A stretch of 64,000 nucleotides of DNA from Pseudomonadota bacterium. Lineage in GTDB: Bacteria > Pseudomonadota > Gammaproteobacteria > Xanthomonadales > Rhodanobacteraceae. The translations under genes and the position numbers were made by a program. Shown here piece after piece: positions 1 to 9,794 of this stretch. Numbering within the stretch: position 1 is the first letter of the stretch; each line of letters opens with the position of its first letter. The DNA is taken from positions 19,208 through 83,207 of the forward strand of contig JAFEFO010000003.1 in assembly GCA_018240565.1 (NCBI GenBank), in the 5' to 3' direction. Under the pieces are notes generated by a model. It ran no database searches and was not told the origin of the DNA. It saw only the letters and a program-made list of their open reading frames with translations.

Positions 1-187
1 CACTCTCACCCGCGCCGCCATCGGCGTGCGCATCCCAGAGTTTTTGCACGTTCAGCGTCGGCGTGATTTGCGTGAGCGGCGTCGGCGGCTGGATGTTTTC
101 CTTCTTGGCGTTGTTGAACCAGCCCTTGATGGTGGCGCAGCCGCTCATCGCGACGGCCAGCGACAACACGATTGCGATACGCTTCAT
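1..187 (-). CDS. bamB: BamB, outer membrane assembly lipoprotein (partial, N-terminus only)
   Basis: Only the first 62 codons are in the window; the gene runs off the left edge. The reading begins MKRIAIVLSLAVAMSGC, a lipoprotein signal with a lipobox ending at Cys17, so the mature protein should be an outer membrane lipoprotein. BamB is the beta-propeller subunit of the BAM complex that inserts beta-barrel proteins. The propeller lies outside the window, so the call rests on the lipobox, the VQKLWDAHADGGAG segment typical of the start of the BamB propeller, and the yfgM neighbour. The start ATG (185-187) overlaps the yfgM stop codon as ATGA, which implies translational coupling. Confidence 0.75.
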   Translation of the reverse strand, partial: MKRIAIVLSLAVAMSGCATIKGWFNNAKKENIQPPTPLTQITPTLNVQKLWDAHADGGAGES

Positions 188-834
188 GAGCCTTTCTTCT
201 CCGCACCGGCCAGGTCGTCGAGTTTCATCTGCACGAAGCTGCGATTGGGAGCGTTCGCGTCGAGATGGGTCAGGGCATCGGTGTAGGCGCTGCGCGCATC
301 GGCGCCGCGGCCCAAGGCGGACAACGCGTCGCCGCGCAGTTCATCGCGCATTGCGGCATAGCCCTCTTCCGGCAGTTTGGCGAGCAGATCCAGCGCGTCC
401 TGCGGCTTCTTCTGCGCGATCTCCGAGCGCGCCAGGTTCAGTCCGGCAAGGGTTTTCAGCGCGCCGATGCCGGCGTGTTCGTAAGCATCACGCAGTGCCT
501 TGTTCGCATCGGCCGGGTCGCCGTCGGCGGCGTTTTCGCTGGCCAGGCGCATGGCCGCAAGCACCGCGTACGGCGTATCGGCAAAGTCGCTCTGCAATTT
601 CGCGGCGATGGCCTTGGCACCATCATTGTCCTTCTTGGCGAGGTCGTCGCTGAATACCTGATATTGCGTCGCCGCATCCAGGCTGTGCATGGTCTTGTGC
701 CGGCGCCACTGTTGCCAGCCGAAGATCAGCACCAGGCCGAGGCCCACGCCAATCAGGATCGACAGCGCGTTCTCGCGCAGCCACTTCTGCACGAGTTCGC
801 CCTGTTCGTGTTCGTCCAGTACATCGAATGCCAT
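184..834 (-). CDS. yfgM: YfgM-family ancillary SecYEG translocon / TPR protein
   Basis: The protein has 216 residues, close to the family norm of about 206. A cytoplasmic N-terminus (MAFDVLDEHEQGELVQKWL) is followed by one transmembrane helix at about residues 24-42 and a periplasmic alpha-helical, TPR-like domain. E. coli YfgM binds the SecYEG translocon together with PpiD and is linked to periplasmic chaperone traffic. It overlaps bamB by 4 bases and probably forms an operon with it. In E. coli hisS and ispG lie between rodZ and yfgM; here both are missing and 110 bases of non-coding DNA separate yfgM from rodZ. Confidence 0.85.
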   Translation of the reverse strand: MAFDVLDEHEQGELVQKWLRENALSILIGVGLGLVLIFGWQQWRRHKTMHSLDAATQYQVFSDDLAKKDNDGAKAIAAKLQSDFADTPYAVLAAMRLASENAADGDPADANKALRDAYEHAGIGALKTLAGLNLARSEIAQKKPQDALDLLAKLPEEGYAAMRDELRGDALSALGRGADARSAYTDALTHLDANAPNRSFVQMKLDDLAGAEKKGS

Positions 835-944
835 GGGGTGTATCCGGAAAAGGAAAAGTTTGCGCGCGCCGCAACACCGGTGCGCGAGGGCGCGTAGGGT
901 ATCAGCAAAGCGCCTGTGCGTGCGTTCAAAGCACGTTAGGACGG

Positions 945-2051
945 TCAGCCGGCGTTGTGTTCCGCGCTGGCCACGCCCGCCGAAACCTTCAGGTGCGCGA
1001 CGTTGGCGCGGCGAAATGCCGCCAGGTCCTGCGCCTTGCCATCGATCTGCAAGGTCGCGCCTTCGGCATTGCCGATGCGCACGTCGAGGGCGAGCTTGCT
1101 GGTGTAGTCGCGCTCGCTGCCGGCCGGGAGCAGCCCGTATTCGAGCTTGTTGCCATCGGCATCGACGATTTCCACCCAGCTGGCCTGCGTCAGGCTCAGG
1201 TGCAGGCGCTGGGTTCCCGCGGCCTGCACGGATTCGATCGGGGCGATGGGTTCGACGGCCGCAGGGAATGGCGTCATCGAAGCAACCAGCGGCGCATCGT
1301 CAAGCTTGGGGACCACCGGCGTGGCAGGCGCCTGCGCGGCGGGCGACGGTGATTTCGACACGTCCATCGGAGCCGCTGCCAATGGCGCGGCGGTATCCAG
1401 CGGCGTGATGCGGGCGACGTTTTCCTGGAAGCCGACGCCCAGCGCGAGCAGGACGGCCGGCACCACAAACACGGCCGTGAGGATGAGGTAAAGCGCCGAG
1501 CCGGAGTAGCGGTCGAAAAGATAGCGCGGCCGCGAAATCGTGCCATTGGTCGTCAACGGCGGCGGCTCGGCATGTTCGTGCACGACGCGCTCGGCAAGCA
1601 CCTGCGGCAGGCCGAGGAATTGCAGGTACTTGCCCATGTAGCCGCGCAAGTAAACGCCATGGCCGATGCGATCGAACTGCTCAGCTTCCAGCGCCCGCAC
1701 CACCGTGACCGGCAACTTCAAGGCGTGGGCGGCTTGCTCGCAGGTCAAGGCTCGCGCTTCGCGTGCCGCGCGCAGGCGCGATCCGAGCGGGGCTTCCATC
1801 ACGATCGCCGTGGGTGCCGCATTGGACTGCTGCGCAGCGTGGTCGGCATCGACTTCGACGCTGGCTGGTTCCGCGTTCACGACAGGGCCCGCATCAGGCG
1901 CGGAGTGCGTGCTCACTTCCGCGATCGGGGTCACGGGTTCTGGCTCCGCAAGGGCTCCCAGCGGCAATTGCGCCTGCTGTTCCGTGTCCACGGCAGGCTC
2001 TGCCGCGATCGGCTGGAAACGATACTTGTTCTTGCTTTTGCGCTTGCTCAT
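945..2051 (-). CDS. rodZ: RodZ-like cytoskeletal / cell-shape protein
   Basis: The protein has 368 residues. An unusual N-terminal extension of about 85 residues, rich in Ala, Pro and Glu, precedes a RodZ helix-turn-helix domain (about 88-150, including LGSRLRAAREARALT and YLRGYMGKYLQFLGL). One transmembrane helix follows (about 186-207), then a Pro/Ala linker, then a periplasmic DUF4115 domain (about 280-357). RodZ links MreB filaments to the wall elongation machinery. An internal Met85 just before the HTH could be an alternative start, but no good ribosome-binding site is seen there. The gene starts 8 bases after the pilF stop and is likely co-transcribed with pilF and rlmN. Confidence 0.85.
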   Translation of the reverse strand: MSKRKSKNKYRFQPIAAEPAVDTEQQAQLPLGALAEPEPVTPIAEVSTHSAPDAGPVVNAEPASVEVDADHAAQQSNAAPTAIVMEAPLGSRLRAAREARALTCEQAAHALKLPVTVVRALEAEQFDRIGHGVYLRGYMGKYLQFLGLPQVLAERVVHEHAEPPPLTTNGTISRPRYLFDRYSGSALYLILTAVFVVPAVLLALGVGFQENVARITPLDTAAPLAAAPMDVSKSPSPAAQAPATPVVPKLDDAPLVASMTPFPAAVEPIAPIESVQAAGTQRLHLSLTQASWVEIVDADGNKLEYGLLPAGSERDYTSKLALDVRIGNAEGATLQIDGKAQDLAAFRRANVAHLKVSAGVASAEHNAG

Positions 2052-2059
2052 GGGGCGTG

Positions 2060-2870
2060 TCAGGGCGATTGGGGCGCGACGGCGTCGAGCGAATGGGTCT
2101 GTTCCGAATCCGGGAAGTCCTTGCGCAGACGCTCGGCATAGCCGCGCGCCGCATCGGCGTGGCCGAGCTTGACTTCAATATTGCGTGCCAGCAACAAGGC
2201 GGCCGGGTCCGGATGACCCAGCGCTTCGAAACGCTGGACAAAGGCGCGGGCGTGGAAAAAATCGTCCTTGAGGTAGAGCAGCTTGGCCATGTAGTACAAC
2301 GCCAGGGCATTGCGCGGCTCCACTTCGAGTGCGCGCCGGAAATCCGTCTGCGCTTCGTCAAGGCGTTGGCCGCCGCCGTGGTCGACCAGGCACACGCCGG
2401 CATTGGCGTAGAGCACCGCCGGCGTCTTGTAGAACGGATCGCGCATGGCCTGCGCGTAGTATTTCTGGGCTTCGTCGTAGTTGCCCCCCGCACACAGGAA
2501 CTGCCCGTAGTTGTTGTTGGTATCGCCGGACTTCGGTGCCAGTTCAACGGCCCGCTTGTAATGCTTGCCGGCCTCCACGGTGTTGCCGATGCGCTCGTAC
2601 AAGACCGCAATGACGGTATGGGCATTGACGTAGTTGGCGTCGTATTGCAGCGCCTTCTGCAGGTTCTCCAGCGCAAGCTCCAGCTTGCCCTGCTGCATGT
2701 ATTGCTGGCCGAGTTCGACCCGGACCTGCGCCGCGTCCTGGCGCTTTTCGGCCTTGGATTCGTTGGGGCTCTGGCTATTGTCGGCCTGCCGGTATTTGAC
2801 GATCTTGTTGTTCGACGAACACGACGCGAAAGCGATGCAAGCGGCGACCATGCCGAACGTTTGCAGGGTA

Positions 2871-2881
<11 letters not shown>
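2060..2881 (-). CDS. pilF: PilF/PilW, type IV pilus biogenesis TPR lipoprotein (pilotin)
   Basis: The protein has 273 residues with a lipoprotein signal peptide whose lipobox FASC ends at Cys21. Consecutive tetratricopeptide repeats follow from about residue 48 ([21 protein letters not shown], then [16 protein letters not shown], and so on). This is the family that carries the PilQ secretin to the outer membrane. The rlmN-pilF-rodZ order supports the call. Its start overlaps the 3' end of rlmN by 11 bases, so translation is probably coupled. No other type IV pilus gene is in the window. Confidence 0.87.
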
Positions 2882-3989
<1,108 letters not shown>

Positions 3990-3995
3990 GCGTTC

Positions 3996-4421
3996 TTACC
4001 TAGGGCACAATTCCACACCACTGAAGAAGTACGCAATTTCCACTTTTGCAGTTTCCGGCGCATCCGAACCGTGCACGGCGTTCGCGTCGATGGACTGCGC
4101 GAAGTCCGCGCGAATCGTCCCCGGCGCCGCTTTCTTCGGATCGGTCGCACCCATCAGGTCGCGGTTCTTCATGATCGCATTGTCGCCTTCGAGGGCCTGG
4201 ATCATCACCGGACCGGAGATCATGAATTCGACCAGCGGTTTGAAGAACGGACGTTCGCGATGCACGGCATAGAAGCCCTCGGCCTCCGCGCGCGAGAGCT
4301 GTTTCATCTTTGCGGCAACCACTTTGAGACCCGCTTTTTCGAAACGCGCGTAAATTTCGCCGATGACGTTCTTGGCAACGGCATCGGGTTTGATGATGGA
4401 CAAGGTGCGCTCCAGCGCCAT
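3996..4421 (-). CDS. ndk: Nucleoside diphosphate kinase
   Basis: The protein has 141 residues from the start [16 protein letters not shown] longer reading exists five codons upstream, but this Met fits the family and has a GGAG ribosome-binding site 6 bases before it. The enzyme moves the gamma-phosphate between nucleoside triphosphates and diphosphates through a phosphohistidine. The active-site His117 is in NAVHGSD, and the family signature and KPDA loop are intact. It is the first gene of a minus-strand run continuing into rlmN. The 248 bases to the divergent TetR-type gene hold both promoters. Confidence 0.96.
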   Translation of the reverse strand: MALERTLSIIKPDAVAKNVIGEIYARFEKAGLKVVAAKMKQLSRAEAEGFYAVHRERPFFKPLVEFMISGPVMIQALEGDNAIMKNRDLMGATDPKKAAPGTIRADFAQSIDANAVHGSDAPETAKVEIAYFFSGVELCPR

Positions 4422-4576
4422 GTAATTTCTCCGCAATCGTTGCTGACAAGGGTCGGAATCTTAACATCTATTTCGCGGGATTCCGAGGGGTTACGTCACA
4501 AAATGCCGCCGGATTCTACGCTGCGGTGAATCCTCGCCGCGAGGTGTTGGCGGATATCGCGTGGTAGGCTTGCGTG

Positions 4577-4621
4577 TTGACCCGGTTTTGTCCGGTCGGA
4601 TAAGATTCAAACGATCGTTTC
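4577..4621 (+). promoter_or_regulatory. Promoter with a PsrA-type operator before the fatty-acid regulator operon
   Basis: A -35 element TTGACC (4577-4582) and a -10 element TAAGAT (4601-4606) are separated by 18 bases. Directly after them lies CAAACGATCGTTTC (4608-4621). This fits the published P. aeruginosa PsrA site, (G/C)AAAC-N2-4-GTTT(G/C), with a 4-base spacer. The site would cover the transcription start at about 4612-4614, so binding would block RNA polymerase. It abuts the ATG at 4622, which argues that translation starts further downstream. Confidence 0.72.
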
Positions 4622-4669
4622 ATGCCCTGCTTGCGCCCTGTTTCTGGTGGATCGACAAAGGACTCCGGC

Positions 4670-5290
4670 TTGAACGCCCCGCACTTCTCCACCAAGCAAC
4701 GCATCCTGGATTCGGCCGAATCGCTGTTCGCGCGCCACGGCTTTGCCGGCGCATCCCTGCGCCAGGTCACCGCGTCGGCGAACGTCAACCTCGCTGCGGT
4801 CAATTACCACTTTGGCTCGAAGGAGAACCTCATCAACGAGGTGTTCCGCCGCCGCCTGGACAGCCTCAACGAAGAACGCCTGTCCGCGCTTGCCGCAGTG
4901 CTCAAGAAGTCGAAATTCAGCATCGAGGACGTGCTCGGCGCCTTTGTGCGCCCCGCGCTGGCGTTGTCCCTGGCGGACGACGGCGGCGCCGGCTTCGTGC
5001 GCGTGCTGGCGCGTGCCTTCGCCGAACACAACGAACGCCTGCGCAAGTTCCTGCACGACAACTACAGCCATGTGCTCAAGCAGTTCGCCATGGCCTTCGC
5101 CCAGGTGCTGCCGGGCCTGGACAAGCAGGAACTCTACTGGCGGCTGGACATCGTCAGCGGCGCACTCACTTATGCCATGGCCGACTTCGGCGTGATCAAG
5201 CGCGCGGCCGGCATGTCGGAGCAACGGCATCGCGAAATGGCCGCCGAACACCTGATCGCCTTTGCCGCCGCAGGCCTCCGGGCAGGCTGA
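4670..5290 (+). CDS. psrA: TetR-family fatty-acid regulator, PsrA-like
   Basis: A TetR helix-turn-helix at the N-terminus (KQRILDSAESLFARHGFAG ... VNLAAVNYHFGSKENLINEVF) closely resembles PsrA of Pseudomonas, a repressor released by long-chain acyl groups. An ATG at 4622 is possible, but it touches the PsrA-like operator and has no ribosome-binding site. The TTG at 4670 has AAAGGA 6 bases upstream and leaves a 5' leader after the operator, so I chose it (206 residues). The operator implies autoregulation. Only 37 bases separate it from the fadN-type gene, so regulator and beta-oxidation genes form one transcription unit. Confidence 0.8.
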   Translation: MNAPHFSTKQRILDSAESLFARHGFAGASLRQVTASANVNLAAVNYHFGSKENLINEVFRRRLDSLNEERLSALAAVLKKSKFSIEDVLGAFVRPALALSLADDGGAGFVRVLARAFAEHNERLRKFLHDNYSHVLKQFAMAFAQVLPGLDKQELYWRLDIVSGALTYAMADFGVIKRAAGMSEQRHREMAAEHLIAFAAAGLRAG

Positions 5291-5327
5291 AACATTCCCC
5301 CTTGGCTTTTTGAATCACGAGGTTTCC

Positions 5328-7724
5328 ATGAGTAATTCCCGATTGCTGATCCGCAAGGCCGCCGTGCTCGGCGCAGGCGTCATGGGCGCGCAGATCGCGG
5401 CGCACCTGACCAATGCCGGTGTCGACACTGTCCTGTTCGATCTGACTGCGAAAGATGGCGACCCGAATGGCATTGTTCTCAAGGCCATCGACAATCTGAA
5501 AAAATTGTCACCGGCCCCGCTGGCGGACAAGTCGCTCGCAGGATCGCTCACGCCGGCCAACTACGACAAGAATCTGGATTGGCTCAAGGGCTGCGATCTC
5601 GTCATCGAGGCAATTGCCGAGCGCCTGGACTGGAAGCGCGACCTCTACGCGAAAATCGCCCTATTTGTCGCGCCGGACGCAGTGCTCGCCAGCAACACAT
5701 CTGGTTTGAGTATCAATGCATTGGCGGATGTTCTTGACGAAAAACTTCACCACCGGTTCTGCGGCGTGCACTTCTTCAATCCGCCGCGCTACATGCACCT
5801 GGTCGAAGTCATCCCCTGCGCCAAGACCGACCCCAGCGTCCTCACCGGCCTGGAAGCGTTCCTGACCAGCACGCTCGGCAAGGGTGTGGTTTTTGCGAAG
5901 GACACGCCGAATTTCATCGGCAACCGCATCGGCGTGTTCTCGATGCTGGCCACGATGTACCACACCGAGCAGTTCAAGCTCAGCTACGACGTGGTCGATG
6001 CCCTGACCGGCCCGGCCATCGGCCATCCCAAGAGTGCGACGTATCGCACTGCCGACGTGGTCGGTCTGGACACCATGGGCCACGTCATCAAGACCATGCA
6101 GGACACCCTGCCCGACGATCCCTGGCATGCCTATTTCAAGAATCCGGCCGTGCTCGACGCCTTGATCGCCAAAGGGGCGCTCGGCCAGAAGACCGGTGCC
6201 GGATTCTTCCGCAAGGTCGGCAAGGACATTCTGGTGCTGGATCCCGCCGGATTCAATCAAGGATCTTCCGGCTACGTGCCGCAGACCGGCAAGGTCAGCG
6301 ATGAAGTGGCCGCGATCTTGAAGCTCAAGACGCCGGCCGAACAATTCGCCAAACTGCGCGCCAGCGCCGACCCGCAAGCACAATTCCTGTGGGCGATGCA
6401 TCGCGATCTGTTCCACTATGCCGCGTATTGGCTCGGCGACATCGCCGCCAGCGCGCGCGACATCGACTTTGCCATGCGCTGGGGCTATGGCTGGAAGCTC
6501 GGCCCGTTCGAGACCTGGCAAGCCGCCGGCTGGGCGAACGTGGCAAAATGGATCGCCGAAGACATTGCGGCCGGCAAGGCCATGGCCAAGTCCGCCTTGC
6601 CCTCTTGGGCGAGCGATGCGAAACGTACCGGCGTGCATGATGCTGCAGGTTCCTATTCCGCCGCGACCGGCAAGCAGGTGCCGCCGTCGGATGCGCCCGT
6701 GTACAAGCGTCAGTTGTTCCCGCAGAGCGTGCTCGGCGCCAAGAAGCCGGACACCGGCACGACGATTTTCGAAACTGACGACGCACGGATGTGGACGCTC
6801 GGCGGCGACGACATCGGTATCCTGTCGTTCAAGTCCAAGATGCACACCATCGGCGCCGGTGTGCTCGATGCCATCGTGCGTGCGGCGGACGAGGCCGAGC
6901 GCGGCTGCAAGGCGTTGGTCATCTGGCAGGATTCCGAACCCTTCAGCGTTGGCGCCAACCTCAAGGAAGCCTCCGCGATGCTGCAGTCGGGCAAGGCGTC
7001 CGATCTGGATGGCTTCATCGCACGTTTCCAGCAGGCGACGATGCGCGTCAAGCACGCGCTCGTGCCCGTCATCGCGGCGGTGCGCGGCATGGCGCTCGGC
7101 GGCGGCTGCGAATTGCAGATGCATAGCGCGCGCACGGTCGCCACGCTGGAAAGTTACATCGGCCTGGTCGAAGCCGGCGTTGGCCTTTTGCCTGCGGGCG
7201 GGGGCCTGAAGGAACTCGCCCTGCGCGCCTCGCAGCATGCCTTTGGCGGTGATGTGTTTACAGCACTCAAAGGCGCATTCGAAACCGTGGCGATGGCCAA
7301 GGTTTCCGGCAGCGCGCTCGAAGCCAAGGAAATGGGACTGCTGCGGCAAAGCGATGTCGTCGTCTTCCACGCCGATGAATTGCTGTATGTGGCCAAGCAG
7401 CAGGCCAATGCGATGGCCGAATCCGGCTGGCGACCGCCACTGCCGGATCGGCAAATCCTTGCCGCCGGCGATGTGGCCACGGCAACGTTCAAGGCGAACC
7501 TCGTCAACATGCTCGAAGGCCGCTTCATCTCGGAATACGACATGGAAATCGCCACGCGCATTGCCGATACGCTGTGCGGCGGGCAGATCGAACGCGGTTC
7601 ATTGATCGACGAGCAATGGCTGCTGGATCTGGAGCGCAAGCATTTCGTGGCGTTGGCGCTGAACCCGAAGACGCAGGCGCGGATAGCGCATACGTTGACG
7701 ACGGGCAAACCGCTAAGGAACTGA
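5328..7724 (+). CDS. fadN: FadN-type 3-hydroxyacyl-CoA dehydrogenase / enoyl-CoA hydratase
   Basis: The protein has 798 residues from ATG 5328, which has ACGAGG 5 bases upstream. The domain order is dehydrogenase first: NAD-binding Rossmann motif GAGVMG at residues 15-20, dehydrogenase C-terminal domain with DTPNFIGNRIG, then a second C-terminal dehydrogenase domain. A crotonase domain follows from about residue 500, with an SVGANLKEA oxyanion segment and RGMALGGGCEL. This is the reverse of E. coli FadB and matches Bacillus FadN in order and length. It performs the hydration and NAD-dependent oxidation steps of beta-oxidation. The thiolase downstream completes the cycle. In xanthomonads it is often simply labelled 3-hydroxyacyl-CoA dehydrogenase. 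Confidence 0.93.
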   Translation: MSNSRLLIRKAAVLGAGVMGAQIAAHLTNAGVDTVLFDLTAKDGDPNGIVLKAIDNLKKLSPAPLADKSLAGSLTPANYDKNLDWLKGCDLVIEAIAERLDWKRDLYAKIALFVAPDAVLASNTSGLSINALADVLDEKLHHRFCGVHFFNPPRYMHLVEVIPCAKTDPSVLTGLEAFLTSTLGKGVVFAKDTPNFIGNRIGVFSMLATMYHTEQFKLSYDVVDALTGPAIGHPKSATYRTADVVGLDTMGHVIKTMQDTLPDDPWHAYFKNPAVLDALIAKGALGQKTGAGFFRKVGKDILVLDPAGFNQGSSGYVPQTGKVSDEVAAILKLKTPAEQFAKLRASADPQAQFLWAMHRDLFHYAAYWLGDIAASARDIDFAMRWGYGWKLGPFETWQAAGWANVAKWIAEDIAAGKAMAKSALPSWASDAKRTGVHDAAGSYSAATGKQVPPSDAPVYKRQLFPQSVLGAKKPDTGTTIFETDDARMWTLGGDDIGILSFKSKMHTIGAGVLDAIVRAADEAERGCKALVIWQDSEPFSVGANLKEASAMLQSGKASDLDGFIARFQQATMRVKHALVPVIAAVRGMALGGGCELQMHSARTVATLESYIGLVEAGVGLLPAGGGLKELALRASQHAFGGDVFTALKGAFETVAMAKVSGSALEAKEMGLLRQSDVVVFHADELLYVAKQQANAMAESGWRPPLPDRQILAAGDVATATFKANLVNMLEGRFISEYDMEIATRIADTLCGGQIERGSLIDEQWLLDLERKHFVALALNPKTQARIAHTLTTGKPLRN

Positions 7725-7728
7725 ATTG

Positions 7729-7831
7729 CGTCATCCCGGCAGGGACTGCCGGGACCCAGACTCCATGGACGGCGTGATCAGATTGGCATCCATGCGCTCT
7801 GGATTCCGGCATTCCATGCCGGAATGACGGG
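7729..7831 (+). repeat. Palindromic REP/BIME-like element between fadN and the thiolase gene
   Basis: The two ends are inverted copies. The left end contains GTCATCCCGGCAGGGACTGC with CCGGGACCCAGA after it. The reverse complement of the right end contains GTCATTCCGGCATGGAATGC with CCGGAATCCAGA after it. Each half is itself a hairpin. This is the familiar layout of paired REP sequences with GTCATTCC ends that are scattered between genes in many high-GC proteobacteria. It begins 4 bases after the fadN stop and ends 17 bases before the thiolase start, so it may change the expression ratio of the two genes by mRNA stabilisation or partial termination. Confidence 0.8.
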
Positions 7832-7848
7832 CAAAGAGAGAGAACACC

Positions 7849-9045
7849 ATGACCAAGCAAGTTCAAGACGCCTACATCGTCGCCGCCAAACGTACGCCGG
7901 TCGGCAAGGCCCCGCGCGGCGTTTTCCGCAACACGCGCCCGGACGACATGCTCGCTTTCGCCATCGACGCGACGCTGGCGCAGTGCCCGAGTGTCGACAA
8001 ATCGAAAATCGTCGATGCCATCATCGGCTGCGCCATGCCCGAAGCCGAGCAAGGCATGAACGTGGCGCGCATCGGCGTGCTGCTCGCGGGCCTGCCCGAG
8101 AGCGTGCCGGCAGTCACGGTGAATCGCTTCTGTTCATCCGGTCTGCAAGCTGCGGCGATGGCGGCGGATCGCATCCGCCTGGGCGAAGCCGATCTGATGC
8201 TCGCCGGCGGCACCGAAAGCATGAGCATGGTGCCGATGATGGGCTACCACCCAGTGTTCAACCCGCGTGTGTTCGAGAATGAACATATCGGCATCGCCTA
8301 CGGCATGGGCATCACCGCCGAGAAAGTGGCCGAACAGTGGAAAGTCACGCGCGAGGAACAAGATGCCTTCGCCGTGTCCAGCCACGCCAAGGCACTGGCT
8401 GGCATCGCCTCAGGCGAATTCAATGATGAGATCGCGCCGTACACGCTGGCCGATCATTATCCCGACTTGAATTCGCGCGGCACGACCGACGATACGCGCA
8501 CGATCAAGATCGACGAAGGCCCGCGTGCCGGCACCACGCTCGAGGTGTTGGGAAAATTGAAAACCGTGTTTCGCGCAGGCGGCAGTGTCACCGCCGGCAA
8601 TTCCTCGCAGATGTCTGATGGCGCGGGCGCCGTCTTGCTCGCCAGCGAACAGGCACTCAAGGACTACAACCTCAAACCGCTCGCCCGCTTCGTCGGATTC
8701 TCCGTCGCCGGCGTGCCGCCGGAAATCATGGGCATCGGCCCGAAGGCGGCGATTCCCAAAGCCTGCGCGCTCACCGGCATCAAGCAGGATGATCTGGACT
8801 GGATCGAACTCAACGAGGCCTTCGCCGCGCAATCGCTGGCGGTGATGAAGGATCTGAAACTCGATCCGGCCAAGGTCAATCCACTCGGCGGCGCCATCGC
8901 GCTCGGTCATCCGCTCGGCGCCACCGGCGCGGTGCGCATCGCCACCCTGCTGCACGGCCTGCGCCGGCGCAAGCTCAAATACGGCATGGTCACCATGTGC
9001 GTTGGCACCGGCATGGGCGCGGCGGGGATATTCGAAAGCCTCTGA
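7849..9045 (+). CDS. fadA: Acetyl-CoA C-acyltransferase (3-ketoacyl-CoA thiolase)
   Basis: The protein has 398 residues, a normal thiolase length. The nucleophilic cysteine is Cys95 in NRFCSSGLQ, the catalytic His354 is in GHPLG, and the acid/base Cys384 is in CVGTGMGAAG. The enzyme cleaves 3-ketoacyl-CoA to acetyl-CoA and a shortened acyl-CoA. It follows the FadN-type gene in the same direction, with a palindromic repeat in the 124-base gap, and is probably part of the PsrA-regulated unit. The sequence alone does not separate long-chain beta-oxidation from an acetoacetyl-CoA role; context favours the former. Confidence 0.94.
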   Translation: MTKQVQDAYIVAAKRTPVGKAPRGVFRNTRPDDMLAFAIDATLAQCPSVDKSKIVDAIIGCAMPEAEQGMNVARIGVLLAGLPESVPAVTVNRFCSSGLQAAAMAADRIRLGEADLMLAGGTESMSMVPMMGYHPVFNPRVFENEHIGIAYGMGITAEKVAEQWKVTREEQDAFAVSSHAKALAGIASGEFNDEIAPYTLADHYPDLNSRGTTDDTRTIKIDEGPRAGTTLEVLGKLKTVFRAGGSVTAGNSSQMSDGAGAVLLASEQALKDYNLKPLARFVGFSVAGVPPEIMGIGPKAAIPKACALTGIKQDDLDWIELNEAFAAQSLAVMKDLKLDPAKVNPLGGAIALGHPLGATGAVRIATLLHGLRRRKLKYGMVTMCVGTGMGAAGIFESL

Positions 9046-9102
9046 TACGATGGATCGGTGGATCGCGTGTCGGATTTTTCACACACCAAATGGGGAGTAG
9101 TC

Positions 9103-9633
9103 ATGAAACGCTTGCATTCGAGCCTGATCGCCGCTGGAGTTTTTTGTGCGCTTGCGCCACTGTGCGCAAACGCCCAATGGGCCGCCGTTGCAAAACCTTC
9201 GACGACAGCCGCCAGCGCGGTCTGCGCAAATTTTTCCAGCCTGTCGTTCACTGGTACAGCTGCGCCAGGTAACACCAATGGCGTCCCGGGTACTCCCGCG
9301 GTCGGCGAGACCTACACGATCAGCGTTGCGGGACCGGGAACCGGCAGCTTCCGTATCGTCGGAGACAGCACGGGCACGCCTTCATACGCTGAGCCTGCGT
9401 CGGTTCCGGCAACGCTTTCCTATACCATCACGCCATCGACGCCGCTCGCGCTGGGGGTTGGATTCTATTTCGATTCAGGGTCGGGAACGGTGACAGTCAC
9501 GGCATCGTGCGCCGCAGTGGCTGCGACGCCCACGCCTGCACTGGGCACGTGGGGCATGCTGGGACTTGCAGCCTTGCTCGCCCTGCTGGGTCTTGGCTTC
9601 GGTCAGTACAAGCGGCGCAAGGGATCAGTCTGA
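9103..9633 (+). CDS. Secreted protein with IPTL-CTERM-like C-terminal sorting signal
   Basis: The protein has 176 residues from ATG 9103, preceded by GGGGAG. A Sec signal peptide (about residues 1-24, ending CANA) leads into a Thr/Ser/Gly-rich beta-type region with no domain I recognise. The C-terminus has three parts: PALGTWGM, a hydrophobic helix (LGLAALLALLGLGFG), and the basic tail QYKRRKGSV. This matches IPTL-CTERM sorting signals (consensus near IPTLSEWGM), which are thought to be processed by an exosortase. No exosortase gene is in this window. The next gene downstream is a signal peptidase I. Confidence 0.72.
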   Translation: MKRLHSSLIAAGVFCALAPLCANAQWAAVAKPSTTAASAVCANFSSLSFTGTAAPGNTNGVPGTPAVGETYTISVAGPGTGSFRIVGDSTGTPSYAEPASVPATLSYTITPSTPLALGVGFYFDSGSGTVTVTASCAAVAATPTPALGTWGMLGLAALLALLGLGFGQYKRRKGSV

Positions 9634-9794
9634 TTCCATGCCGCATCAAGCCGACGTGATCCGTTGCCGGCCGCGCAAGTTTTTCGGCCGTTTCGGCCAT
9701 GCAACGTGGCATGTTTGCCCGCACACTGGCCAATGGGGAACTCGCGCACTTCTGTAAGGGTCAAGCTTCGGCAACGTTTGCCGGAGCCTGCCCC

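Noticed and set aside
5661..7454. 597-residue open frame on the minus strand opposite fadN
   Set aside because: Shadow of FadN. No ribosome-binding site and no family resemblance.
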